Source: an uncultured Lachnospiraceae bacterium
GTDB lineage: Bacteria; Bacillota; Clostridia; Lachnospirales; Lachnospiraceae
Assembly: GCA_902760755.1 (NCBI GenBank)
Contig: CACWHK010000003.1
Coordinates: 1-64,000, forward strand
DNA length: 64,000 nt
Reading direction: 5' to 3'
Positions 8,894 to 15,444 of this stretch are shown here, one piece after another; the first letter of the stretch is position 1, and the number at the start of each line of letters is the position of its first letter. A model generated the notes under the pieces. The model did no database searches, was not told the DNA's origin, and saw only the letters and a list, made by a program, of their open reading frames with translations. Position numbers and translations under genes: made by a program.

Positions 8894-9907
8894 ATGAAGA
8901 AAATCGCAACACGCAGTTTGACCGTGATCCTCATGGCTATGGCGTTTTTTGCCATGATCCTTCTTCCGAAGATGGATGCAAGTGCGGACACGTCGGATTA
9001 CTATATCACGCCGATCAAGGAAGTGGTGGAGTCCTCCGTGGACGATGTGTCATATGTACATTATCTTTATTCGCCCAGTGCGGATTATACGAAGGTAGAA
9101 GCGTATATCAAGGCGCCGAACGGTCAGGACGGAACAGCTACCATGTACAGCTACGGAAAGAAGGATTTCTGCTTTTTTAAGGCAGAACTGCTTATTACCG
9201 GAACCTATACGGTGAAGTTCACCGAGTATAAGAAGAACAGCAGTGATACTTGGGTTAAGACCGGCATTACGGCAAATGCAAAGATTATTGTTTCGGCGAA
9301 GAAGACAGGCTGGAGCAAGACCAATGGCGTATACTGCTATTACAACTCCAACGGAGTAAGACAGTATGAGTGGCAGAAAATCGGAGGAAAGTGGTATTAT
9401 CTGGATCCGTTCTTCGGCGGCATTACTACCGGATGGATGTCGCAGGATGGCAAGTGGTATCACTTCAACAGCAATGGTGTTGCTGATACCGGTTGGAAGA
9501 AGATTGATGGCACGTGGTATCATTTCACCGGCGGTTGTGTCATGGACACCGGATGGAAGAAGATTGACGGCGAATGGTATTATTTCGACGTGAACGGCGA
9601 AATGAGTACCAGATGGATGCAGATCAACGGCAAGTGGTACTTTTTCGGAAATGATGGTAAGATGCGGAAAGGCTGGGAACAGATTTCCGGCAAATGGTAT
9701 TACTTTGTTAATGGTGTGGTCACTACCAGCTGGAGAAAGATTGACAACAAGTGGTACTACTTCAACAAGGATGGTATCATGCAGGTGGGCTGGCAGCGGA
9801 TCGATAAGAAGTGGTATTACTTAAAGAACGGTGTCATGTTAACCGGAAAGCAGACCATTGACGGTAAGAAGTATACCTTCAATGAGTACGGAGAGCTTCA
9901 GCAGTAG
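8894..9907 (+). CDS. Secreted cell-wall-binding repeat protein (choline-binding-type repeats)
   Basis: Exported protein of 337 residues. A signal peptide (about 1-32, ending DASADT) precedes a ~95-residue N-terminal domain of unknown function. About ten 20-residue wall-binding repeats of the form GWKKIDGxWYYFxxxGxM follow (about 135-330). Such repeats hold proteins non-covalently on teichoic acids or other wall polymers. No hydrolase or other catalytic domain is recognisable, so the N-terminal domain may be an adhesin or a matrix domain. It has its own strong promoter and is followed by a 26-bp-stem terminator, so it is probably monocistronic. Confidence 0.85.
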   Translation: MKKIATRSLTVILMAMAFFAMILLPKMDASADTSDYYITPIKEVVESSVDDVSYVHYLYSPSADYTKVEAYIKAPNGQDGTATMYSYGKKDFCFFKAELLITGTYTVKFTEYKKNSSDTWVKTGITANAKIIVSAKKTGWSKTNGVYCYYNSNGVRQYEWQKIGGKWYYLDPFFGGITTGWMSQDGKWYHFNSNGVADTGWKKIDGTWYHFTGGCVMDTGWKKIDGEWYYFDVNGEMSTRWMQINGKWYFFGNDGKMRKGWEQISGKWYYFVNGVVTTSWRKIDNKWYYFNKDGIMQVGWQRIDKKWYYLKNGVMLTGKQTIDGKKYTFNEYGELQQ

Positions 9908-9926
9908 GAGCGTTCCAAACACATAG

Positions 9927-9990
9927 AGCATAAGAAAGAGAGGATGCGTACGACATTTAAATGCCGTACGCATCCTCTCTTTCTTATGCT
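9927..9990. terminator. Long bidirectional terminator hairpin
   Basis: Perfect 26-base inverted repeat: left arm 9927-9952, right arm 9965-9990, with an additional inner palindrome CATTTAAATG. An outer 8-base pair, GCGTTCCA (9910-9917) and TGGAACGC (10000-10007), extends it. It separates convergent genes. The purine-rich left arm and pyrimidine-rich right arm give U-rich ends in both directions. The minus-strand gene's stop codon begins at the edge of the arm. Confidence 0.85.
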
Positions 9991-10802
9991 TAAAGTAAGT
10001 GGAACGCAGGGTTCATGTTTCGGAAGGTACAGTAGTATTTGAACCCGAGGGAGCGGAGCAGGGCTGCGCCCCGGTCGAAGTCATGGCCGATATGGATCGT
10101 ATCGTGTGCATCACTTCCGAAGGTAATGATCTCGCCCCCCATTTCCTTATAAAGCTTTAGGAGCTCGGGATGCGGGTGAGCGAAGTCCATGCCCCGGTAG
10201 AGAGAGCCGGTGTTCAGCTCGATCCCCTTGCCATTTTCGATAATGGCACGGAAGATGGCCTCGAAGATATCGAGATAGTCCTTTACGTTGAAGTTGTCTG
10301 CCTTCGTCGGGCCGTAGCGAAGGATGTAATCCAGATGTCCGTATACGTTATAATCCGTAAAATGGGTTACGATATAGAGGATATCCTCGAAATACTTCCG
10401 ATAGCCCGGCTGTTCGCCCCATTTCTCGAAATACTGGGGGTAGTAGGGATCAAAGCCGTCCACCACATGGGTGGAGCAGATGATGAAGTCCAGGGACGGA
10501 TAACGCTTCGAAAAGTCGGACATTACCTCACAGGTGGAGGGCATAAGACCCTGTTCGATACCGATCTTCAGCAGAAATCGGGGGACCAGCTCTTCCTTCA
10601 ACGCCTGCAGAGCAGGAAAGTACCGGTCAAAATCCAGCTGGAAGTCGGAAACCGCGGGGGTATCCTTCGGAAAGTCCTGATCATGGTGGTCCGTGATGCA
10701 GATTTCATTTAGTCCTTTGGCACGGGCGGCTGCGATAAGATCCCGGATCGGGGTCGTACAGTCGCCGGAGAATTCGGTATGCAGATGGTAGTCCGGATAC
10801 AT
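9990..10802 (-). CDS. PHP-domain phosphoesterase, histidinol-phosphatase (HisJ/HisK) type
   Basis: Soluble metal-dependent phosphoesterase of 270 residues. The PHP signature starts at the N terminus: YHLHTEFSGD (metal-binding His6 and His8), then ITDHHD, an internal CSTHVVDG, and GSDAHD near the C terminus. This layout and length match class III histidinol-phosphate phosphatases, but related PHP proteins hydrolyse other phosphates and no other his genes are nearby, so the substrate is uncertain. The gene stands alone, convergent with the wall-binding protein and divergent from the glycolytic cluster. Confidence 0.85.
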   Translation of the reverse strand: MYPDYHLHTEFSGDCTTPIRDLIAAARAKGLNEICITDHHDQDFPKDTPAVSDFQLDFDRYFPALQALKEELVPRFLLKIGIEQGLMPSTCEVMSDFSKRYPSLDFIICSTHVVDGFDPYYPQYFEKWGEQPGYRKYFEDILYIVTHFTDYNVYGHLDYILRYGPTKADNFNVKDYLDIFEAIFRAIIENGKGIELNTGSLYRGMDFAHPHPELLKLYKEMGGEIITFGSDAHDTIHIGHDFDRGAALLRSLGFKYYCTFRNMNPAFHLL

Positions 10803-10939
10803 GGGCGGGACTCCTTTCTTCTATATGTATGATAGGATTATAGTTTCCCTGCCGGAAAATAGCAAGTAGGCGGGTAAATTTCCACAGAAATGAACACTAC
10901 ATTTGCCGAAAGTTGTATGAAAAAACTGTGAAATCGCTC

Positions 10940-10968
10940 TTGAAATGTAACCTCAAAAAAGGTATTAT
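10940..10968 (+). promoter_or_regulatory. Promoter of the gap gene
   Basis: TTGAAA (10940-10945), 17 bases, TATTAT (10963-10968), about 50 bases before the gap start codon. Good sigma-A match and correct placement for a highly expressed glycolytic gene. Confidence 0.6.
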
Positions 10969-11021
10969 GTTTGTATGTGAGTGATACGTTCACAAAGTAT
11001 ATTTCTAGGAGGAAATGACAA

Positions 11022-12076
11022 ATGGCAGTTAAGGTAGCAATTAATGGTTTCGGTCGTATCGGTCGTCTGGCTGTATCGGTCGTCTGGCTTTCAGACAGAT
11101 GTTCGGCGCAGAGGGATATGAGGTAGTTGCGATCAACGATCTTACAAAGCCTTCCATGCTGGCTCATCTTCTGAAGTATGATACAGCTCAGGGCGGTTAC
11201 GCTGGAAAGATCGGCGAGAACCTTCACACAGTTTCAGCTGATGATGAGGCTGGTACACTTACAGTTGACGGAAAGACCCTTCAGATCTATGCAAAGGCTA
11301 ACGCAGCAGAGCTTCCGTGGGGAGAGATCGGTGTAGACGTAGTTCTCGAGTGCACAGGTTTCTACTGCTCCAAGGATAAGTCTCAGGCTCATATCGATGC
11401 CGGCGCTAAGAAGGTAGTTATCTCCGCACCTGCAGGTAACGATCTGAAGACAATCGTATTCTCCGTAAACCAGGATACACTGACAGCAGAGGATCAGATC
11501 ATCTCCGCTGCTTCCTGTACAACAAACTGCCTCGCACCTATGGCTAAGGCTCTGAACGATTACGCTCCGATCCAGTCCGGTATCATGAGCACAATTCATG
11601 CTTACACAGGCGATCAGATGATCCTTGACGGACCGCACAGAAAGGGCGACCTTCGTAGAGCACGTGCCGGCGCTGCAAATATCGTTCCGAACTCCACTGG
11701 AGCTGCTAAGGCTATCGGCCTTGTAATTCCGGAGCTGAACGGTAAGCTGATCGGTTCTGCACAGAGAGTTCCGGTACCGACAGGTTCCACAACCATCCTT
11801 ACAGCAGTTGTTAAGAAGGCTGGCGTTACAAAGGAAGACATCAATGCAGCTATGAAGGCAGCAGCTAGCGAGTCCTTCGGCTACAATGAGGATCAGATCG
11901 TATCTTCTGACGTTATCGGTATGAAGTACGGTTCTCTGTTTGATGCAACTCAGACCATGGTTGCTCAGATCGCAGATGATCTCTATGAGGTACAGGTAGT
12001 TTCCTGGTATGACAACGAGAATTCTTACACATCTCAGATGGTTCGTACTATCAAGTACTTCGCTGAGCTCGCGTAA
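11022..12076 (+). CDS. gap: Glyceraldehyde-3-phosphate dehydrogenase, frameshifted near its N terminus
   Basis: Cytoplasmic glycolytic enzyme converting glyceraldehyde 3-phosphate to 1,3-bisphosphoglycerate. The natural start is the ATG at 11022, nine bases after AGGAGG, giving [17 protein letters not shown] (start of the NAD-binding fold). An exact 17-base tandem duplication (11056-11072, 11073-11089) then shifts the frame, and translation from this ATG ends early. Removing one copy restores a standard 345-residue enzyme that continues [12 protein letters not shown] from 11090. The rest is intact, including the catalytic Cys in SAASCTTNC. As sequenced, only an N-terminally truncated product from 11099 is open. 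Codon use is highly biased like pgk and tpiA. It may be an assembly or sequencing error or a real mutation. Confidence 0.9.
11056..11089 (+). repeat. 17-bp tandem duplication inside gap
   Basis: GTATCGGTCGTCTGGCT occurs twice in direct succession (11056-11072 and 11073-11089). The second copy adds 17 bases, which is not a multiple of three, and breaks the gap frame. The normal gene itself has a short internal repeat here (GGTCGTATCGGTCGT), which could favour slippage. Confidence 0.97.
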
Positions 12077-12112
12077 GCCAGTAGACCTCGAAATCTATTA
12101 AAACCTATCGCG

Positions 12113-12150
12113 GGGGTCCGGTCTTTTATGGACCGGACCCCTACTTTATT
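12113..12150 (+). terminator. Hairpin after gap
   Basis: Perfect 11-bp stem GGGGTCCGGTC (12113-12123) with GACCGGACCCC (12131-12141) and a 7-base loop, followed by a modest U-rich tail (TACTTTATT). It probably reduces or ends transcription after gap, allowing partial readthrough into pgk. Confidence 0.65.
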
Positions 12151-12156
12151 GGCACT

Positions 12157-12196
12157 GTGTCATTCTGAGGAGCCGTAAGGCGACGAAGAATCCCGG
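12157..12196. repeat. Dispersed short repeat of the TGTCATTCTGAG type
   Basis: Intergenic sequence beginning TGTCATTCTGAGGAGC and ending GACGAAGAATCC. Related pieces occur at 18203-18233 (TGTCATCCTGAGCAGC ... GAAGGATCC) and 50058-50076. This class of small intergenic repeat is scattered in many bacterial genomes. Here it lies just upstream of the pgk ribosome-binding site. Confidence 0.55.
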
Positions 12197-12226
12197 AAAA
12201 ATGATATGAATATAAAGGAGGAAGTT

Positions 12227-13438
12227 ATGTCTCTCAACAAGAAATCCGTAGATGATATCAATGTGAAGGGCCAGCGCGTGCTTTGCCGCTGCGACTTCAA
12301 CGTACCCTTAAAGGATGGCAAGATCACAGACGAGAACCGTCTGGTGGCTGCCCTTCCCACCATCAAGAAGCTGATCTCTGACGGCGGTAAGGTTATTCTT
12401 TGCTCTCACCTGGGCAAGGTTAAGACCGACGAGGATAAGCTCACCAAGACTCTGGCACCGGTAGCCGTACGTCTTTCCGAGCTGCTCGGTCAGGAAGTTA
12501 AGTTTGTTGCAAACGAGAACGTTGTAGGACCGAACGTAGTAGAAGCCGTTAACGCCATGCAGGACGGTGACGTGATCCTTCTTGAGAATACACGTTTCCG
12601 CAAGGAAGAGACCAAGAACGGAGAGGAGTTCTCCAAGGATCTTGCAAGCATCGCTGATGTATTCGTAAATGATGCTTTCGGTACCGCTCACCGTGCACAC
12701 TGCTCCAACGTTGGTGTTACCCAGTACGTTGATACTGCAGTTGTTGGCTATCTCATGCAGAAGGAGATCGACTTCCTCGGCAATGCCGTTGAGAATCCGG
12801 TTCGTCCTTTCGTAGCAATCCTCGGTGGTGCTAAGGTTGCTGATAAGCTGAACGTAATCTCCAACCTGCTTGAGAAGTGCGATACTCTGATCATCGGTGG
12901 TGGTATGGCTTATACCTTCCTGAAGGCTCAGGGTAAGGAAGTGGGTCTTTCTCTGGTAGATGATACCAAGATCGATTACTGCAAGGAAATGATCGAGAAG
13001 GCAGAGAAGCTTGGCAAGAAGCTGCTTCTTCCCATCGATACCGTAGTAGCTGCAGGCTTCCCGGATCCGATCGACGGACCGATCGAAGTAAAGACCGTTG
13101 CATCCGATGCAATCCCGGCTGATATGGAAGGTCTGGATATTGGTGAGAAGACAAGAGCACTCTTCGCAGAGGCTGCTAAGACAGCTAAGACCGTTGTTTG
13201 GAACGGACCGATGGGTGTATTCGAGAACCCGACTCTGGCAGCAGGTACCATCGCAGTTGCACAGGCTCTGGCTGAGACAGATGCAACCACCATCATCGGT
13301 GGTGGCGATTCCGCAGCAGCTTGCAACCAGCTTGGATTTGGGGACAAGATGAGCCACATTTCCACCGGTGGCGGTGCTTCCCTTGAGTTCCTTGAGGGTA
13401 AGGAATTACCGGGTGTCGCTGCGGCTAATAACAAGTAA
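12227..13438 (+). CDS. pgk: Phosphoglycerate kinase
   Basis: Glycolytic kinase that transfers phosphate from 1,3-bisphosphoglycerate to ADP. It has 403 residues, normal for the family. The N-terminal substrate-binding segment [21 protein letters not shown] and the C-terminal nucleotide-binding GGGDSAAA are both present. The start chosen is ATG 12227 ([10 protein letters not shown]), because the upstream in-frame ATG at 12206 would place the AAAGGAGG site inside the gene. It follows gap and precedes tpiA by 13 bases, forming a glycolytic operon with strong codon bias. Confidence 0.97.
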   Translation: MSLNKKSVDDINVKGQRVLCRCDFNVPLKDGKITDENRLVAALPTIKKLISDGGKVILCSHLGKVKTDEDKLTKTLAPVAVRLSELLGQEVKFVANENVVGPNVVEAVNAMQDGDVILLENTRFRKEETKNGEEFSKDLASIADVFVNDAFGTAHRAHCSNVGVTQYVDTAVVGYLMQKEIDFLGNAVENPVRPFVAILGGAKVADKLNVISNLLEKCDTLIIGGGMAYTFLKAQGKEVGLSLVDDTKIDYCKEMIEKAEKLGKKLLLPIDTVVAAGFPDPIDGPIEVKTVASDAIPADMEGLDIGEKTRALFAEAAKTAKTVVWNGPMGVFENPTLAAGTIAVAQALAETDATTIIGGGDSAAACNQLGFGDKMSHISTGGGASLEFLEGKELPGVAAANNK

Positions 13439-13451
13439 GAGGAGAATAGAA

Positions 13452-14198
13452 ATGGCAAGAAGAAAGATCATCGCAGGAAACTGGAAGATGAACATGACCC
13501 CGTCCCAGGCAGTAGCACTGGTTGCTGAGCTGAAGGACCTGGTAGTAAATGATGCAGTAGACGTTGTTTACTGTGTTCCGGCAATCGACATCGTACCGGT
13601 GGTTGAGGCTGTCAAGGGTTCCAACGTACAGGTAGGTGCTGAGAATATGTACTTTGAGGACAAGGGTGCTTACACCGGTGAAATCTCCGCAGAGATGCTG
13701 GTAGATGCAGGTGTTAAATATGTCATCATCGGACATTCCGAGCGTCGTGATTACTTCAAGGAGTGCGACTGCACCCTGAATAAGAAGGTTAAGAAAGCTA
13801 TCGAGGCCGGTCTTACACCGATCCTTTGCTGCGGAGAGTCTCTGGAGCAAAGAGAGATGGGCGTAACCATGGACTGGATCCGTCTTCAGATCAAGTCGGA
13901 TCTGCAGGGCGTTGCAGCAGATGATGTGAAGAATCTCGTTATCGCATACGAGCCGATCTGGGCAATCGGTACCGGCAAGACCGCTACCACAGAGCAGGCA
14001 CAGGAGGTTTGCAAGGGTATCCGTGACTGTATCGCTGAGATCTATGATGCAGCAACTGCTGAGGCAGTTCGTATCCAGTACGGCGGTTCCGTAAATGCAG
14101 GTAACGCAGCTGAGCTGTTCGCACAGCCGGATATCGACGGCGGACTTGTTGGCGGTGCTTCTCTGAAGGCTGACTTCGGAAAGATCGTAAACTACTAA
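13452..14198 (+). CDS. tpiA: Triosephosphate isomerase
   Basis: Glycolytic isomerase interconverting dihydroxyacetone phosphate and glyceraldehyde 3-phosphate, 248 residues. The substrate-binding Asn/Lys are in IIAGNWKMN, the catalytic His in IIGHSERR, the catalytic Glu in [12 protein letters not shown] (flexible loop adjacent), and the phosphate-binding YGGSVN near the end. The start at 13452 follows AGAGGAGAA. The longer frame from 13368 runs over the end of pgk and is not the gene. It lies 13 bases after pgk and is clearly cotranscribed with it. Confidence 0.97.
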   Translation: MARRKIIAGNWKMNMTPSQAVALVAELKDLVVNDAVDVVYCVPAIDIVPVVEAVKGSNVQVGAENMYFEDKGAYTGEISAEMLVDAGVKYVIIGHSERRDYFKECDCTLNKKVKKAIEAGLTPILCCGESLEQREMGVTMDWIRLQIKSDLQGVAADDVKNLVIAYEPIWAIGTGKTATTEQAQEVCKGIRDCIAEIYDAATAEAVRIQYGGSVNAGNAAELFAQPDIDGGLVGGASLKADFGKIVNY

Positions 14199-14199
14199 G

Positions 14200-14238
14200 A
14201 GCTTAATCCATGTCCGGGGCTTTCCGGGCATGGGAGCT
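14200..14238 (+). terminator. Hairpin after tpiA
   Basis: Nested stem: AGCT (14200-14203), CCATG and CCGG pair with CCGG, CATGG and AGCT (14235-14238) around a six-base loop. There is no U-tract, so it may stabilise the glycolytic mRNA 3' end or act as a weak terminator before mscL. Confidence 0.4.
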
Positions 14239-14265
14239 AAAATAAAACATAATAAGGGGGTTATT

Positions 14266-14673
14266 ATGAAGAAGTTTCTGGCTGAATTTAAAGAGTTTGC
14301 TCTCAGAGGAAATGTAATGGATATGGCCATCGGTGTTGTCATCGGTGCCGCATTCAAGGCAATCATTGATGCTTTGACCGAGTACATCATTAACCCGATC
14401 ATTGGTTGCTTCATTCAGGGTGGTCTGGAAGGCTGGACCGTAACCATCGGTAAGGCTGAGCTTTGCCTCGGTGCATTTATCATGGCGATCATTAACTTCC
14501 TCATCATCGCATTTGTTTTGTTCTGTGTAGTAAAAGCCATGAACAAACTGGCAAGTTTTCGGAAGAAACCCGAAGAGGAAGCAGCACCGCTCACCAAGAA
14601 GTGCCCGTACTGCCAGAGTGAAGTGGATATTAAGGCCATCAAGTGCCCGCACTGCACAAGCAGCATTCAGTAA
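14266..14673 (+). CDS. mscL: Large-conductance mechanosensitive channel with C-terminal zinc ribbon
   Basis: Membrane tension-gated channel that releases solutes on osmotic downshock. It has 135 residues. The N-terminal helix MKKFLAEFKEFALRGN and first pore helix VMDMAIGVVIGAAF are classic MscL; the second transmembrane helix is at about 70-92. After a short cytoplasmic linker it ends in a zinc-ribbon-like pair, CPYC and CPHC (about 111-130), in place of the usual C-terminal helical bundle. The start is ATG 14266, placed after AAGGGGG. It has its own terminator. Confidence 0.93.
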   Translation: MKKFLAEFKEFALRGNVMDMAIGVVIGAAFKAIIDALTEYIINPIIGCFIQGGLEGWTVTIGKAELCLGAFIMAIINFLIIAFVLFCVVKAMNKLASFRKKPEEEAAPLTKKCPYCQSEVDIKAIKCPHCTSSIQ

Positions 14674-14684
14674 GAACGATTCGG

Positions 14685-14718
14685 AAGACTGTCGGATATC
14701 CGGCAGTCTTCTTTTTGT
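14685..14718 (+). terminator. Intrinsic terminator after mscL
   Basis: Stem AAGACTG (14685-14691) with CAGTCTT (14704-14710), extended inward by CGG/CCG around an ATAT loop, followed by CTTTTTGTCTT. Confidence 0.85.
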
Positions 14719-14818
14719 CTTCTATTTGTGGCAGTTTTCATCTTGCATATTGCCTCGCAGGGTTGTAATATTACTTCGTAATGATTTGAATGGTTTGGAT
14801 TCGAGAAGGAATGATCAT

Positions 14819-15427
14819 ATGTCAAAAAAAGAAAAGACAATCAATATAGTTCTGACGCTTTTCTGCCTTATATTGTTCGGGATGATCGGGTTCGGGGCAT
14901 TCATTGCCTTCCGGCCCATGTTTGGATCTTCCAATGCCGAGGAGGTGGATGCCGGTCTTCGCTATGAGGAAGGACCGAGTGGCAACGGAAGTGGGTCCGG
15001 TGTGATCTCCACAGAGGAGGGTTCTACCGAGGAAACGACGGAGAAGACAGTCTGGAAGATCACCGGAAGTGAGACGGAAGCCCCCACGGAGGCTCCGACA
15101 GAAGCACCCACGGAAGCACCGACGGAGAAGGTGACAGAAAAGCAGACGGAGCGTCCGACGGAACGAAGGACCACAGCTCCTACCACTGCACCGACGGAAG
15201 CACCCACTGAGGCACCAACCGAAGCACCGACGGAGAAACCGACAGAAGCACCGACGGAGAAGCCCACAGAGAAACCGACCGAGGCACCAACGGAAAAGCC
15301 GACAGAGAAACCGACAGAAGCACCCACCGAGGAACCCTCGGAAGAACCGACGGAGGAACCAACGGAAGAACCGACGGAGAAGCCCACGGAAGCACCCACG
15401 GAGGGACCGGAGGAACCGCAGCCTTAG
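14819..15427 (+). CDS. Membrane-anchored Pro-Thr-Glu repeat protein
   Basis: Protein of 202 residues with one N-terminal transmembrane helix (about 9-32) after a short basic cytoplasmic end, then an extracytoplasmic tail built almost wholly of APTE, KPTE and EPTE repeats (about 80-200). No catalytic domain is visible. The tail is probably an extended wall-spanning stalk or a glycosylation target. The start ATG 14819 follows AAGGA; the longer upstream frame runs through the mscL terminator and is unlikely. Similar Thr/Glu-rich tails occur in the proteins at 24830 and 55604. Function unknown. Confidence 0.75.
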   Translation: MSKKEKTINIVLTLFCLILFGMIGFGAFIAFRPMFGSSNAEEVDAGLRYEEGPSGNGSGSGVISTEEGSTEETTEKTVWKITGSETEAPTEAPTEAPTEAPTEKVTEKQTERPTERRTTAPTTAPTEAPTEAPTEAPTEKPTEAPTEKPTEKPTEAPTEKPTEKPTEAPTEEPSEEPTEEPTEEPTEKPTEAPTEGPEEPQP

Positions 15428-15444
15428 TATACTATGGTAATGCT

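Noticed and set aside
12206..12226. Upstream in-frame ATG for pgk at 12206
   Set aside because: It would put the AAAGGAGG ribosome-binding site inside the gene and add seven residues not expected in the family.
14962..15399. Repetitive DNA considered as a CRISPR array or minus-strand repeat protein (GASVGFSVG)
   Set aside because: The repeats are codon-level Pro-Thr-Glu units in a plus-strand frame with irregular spacing and no spacers.
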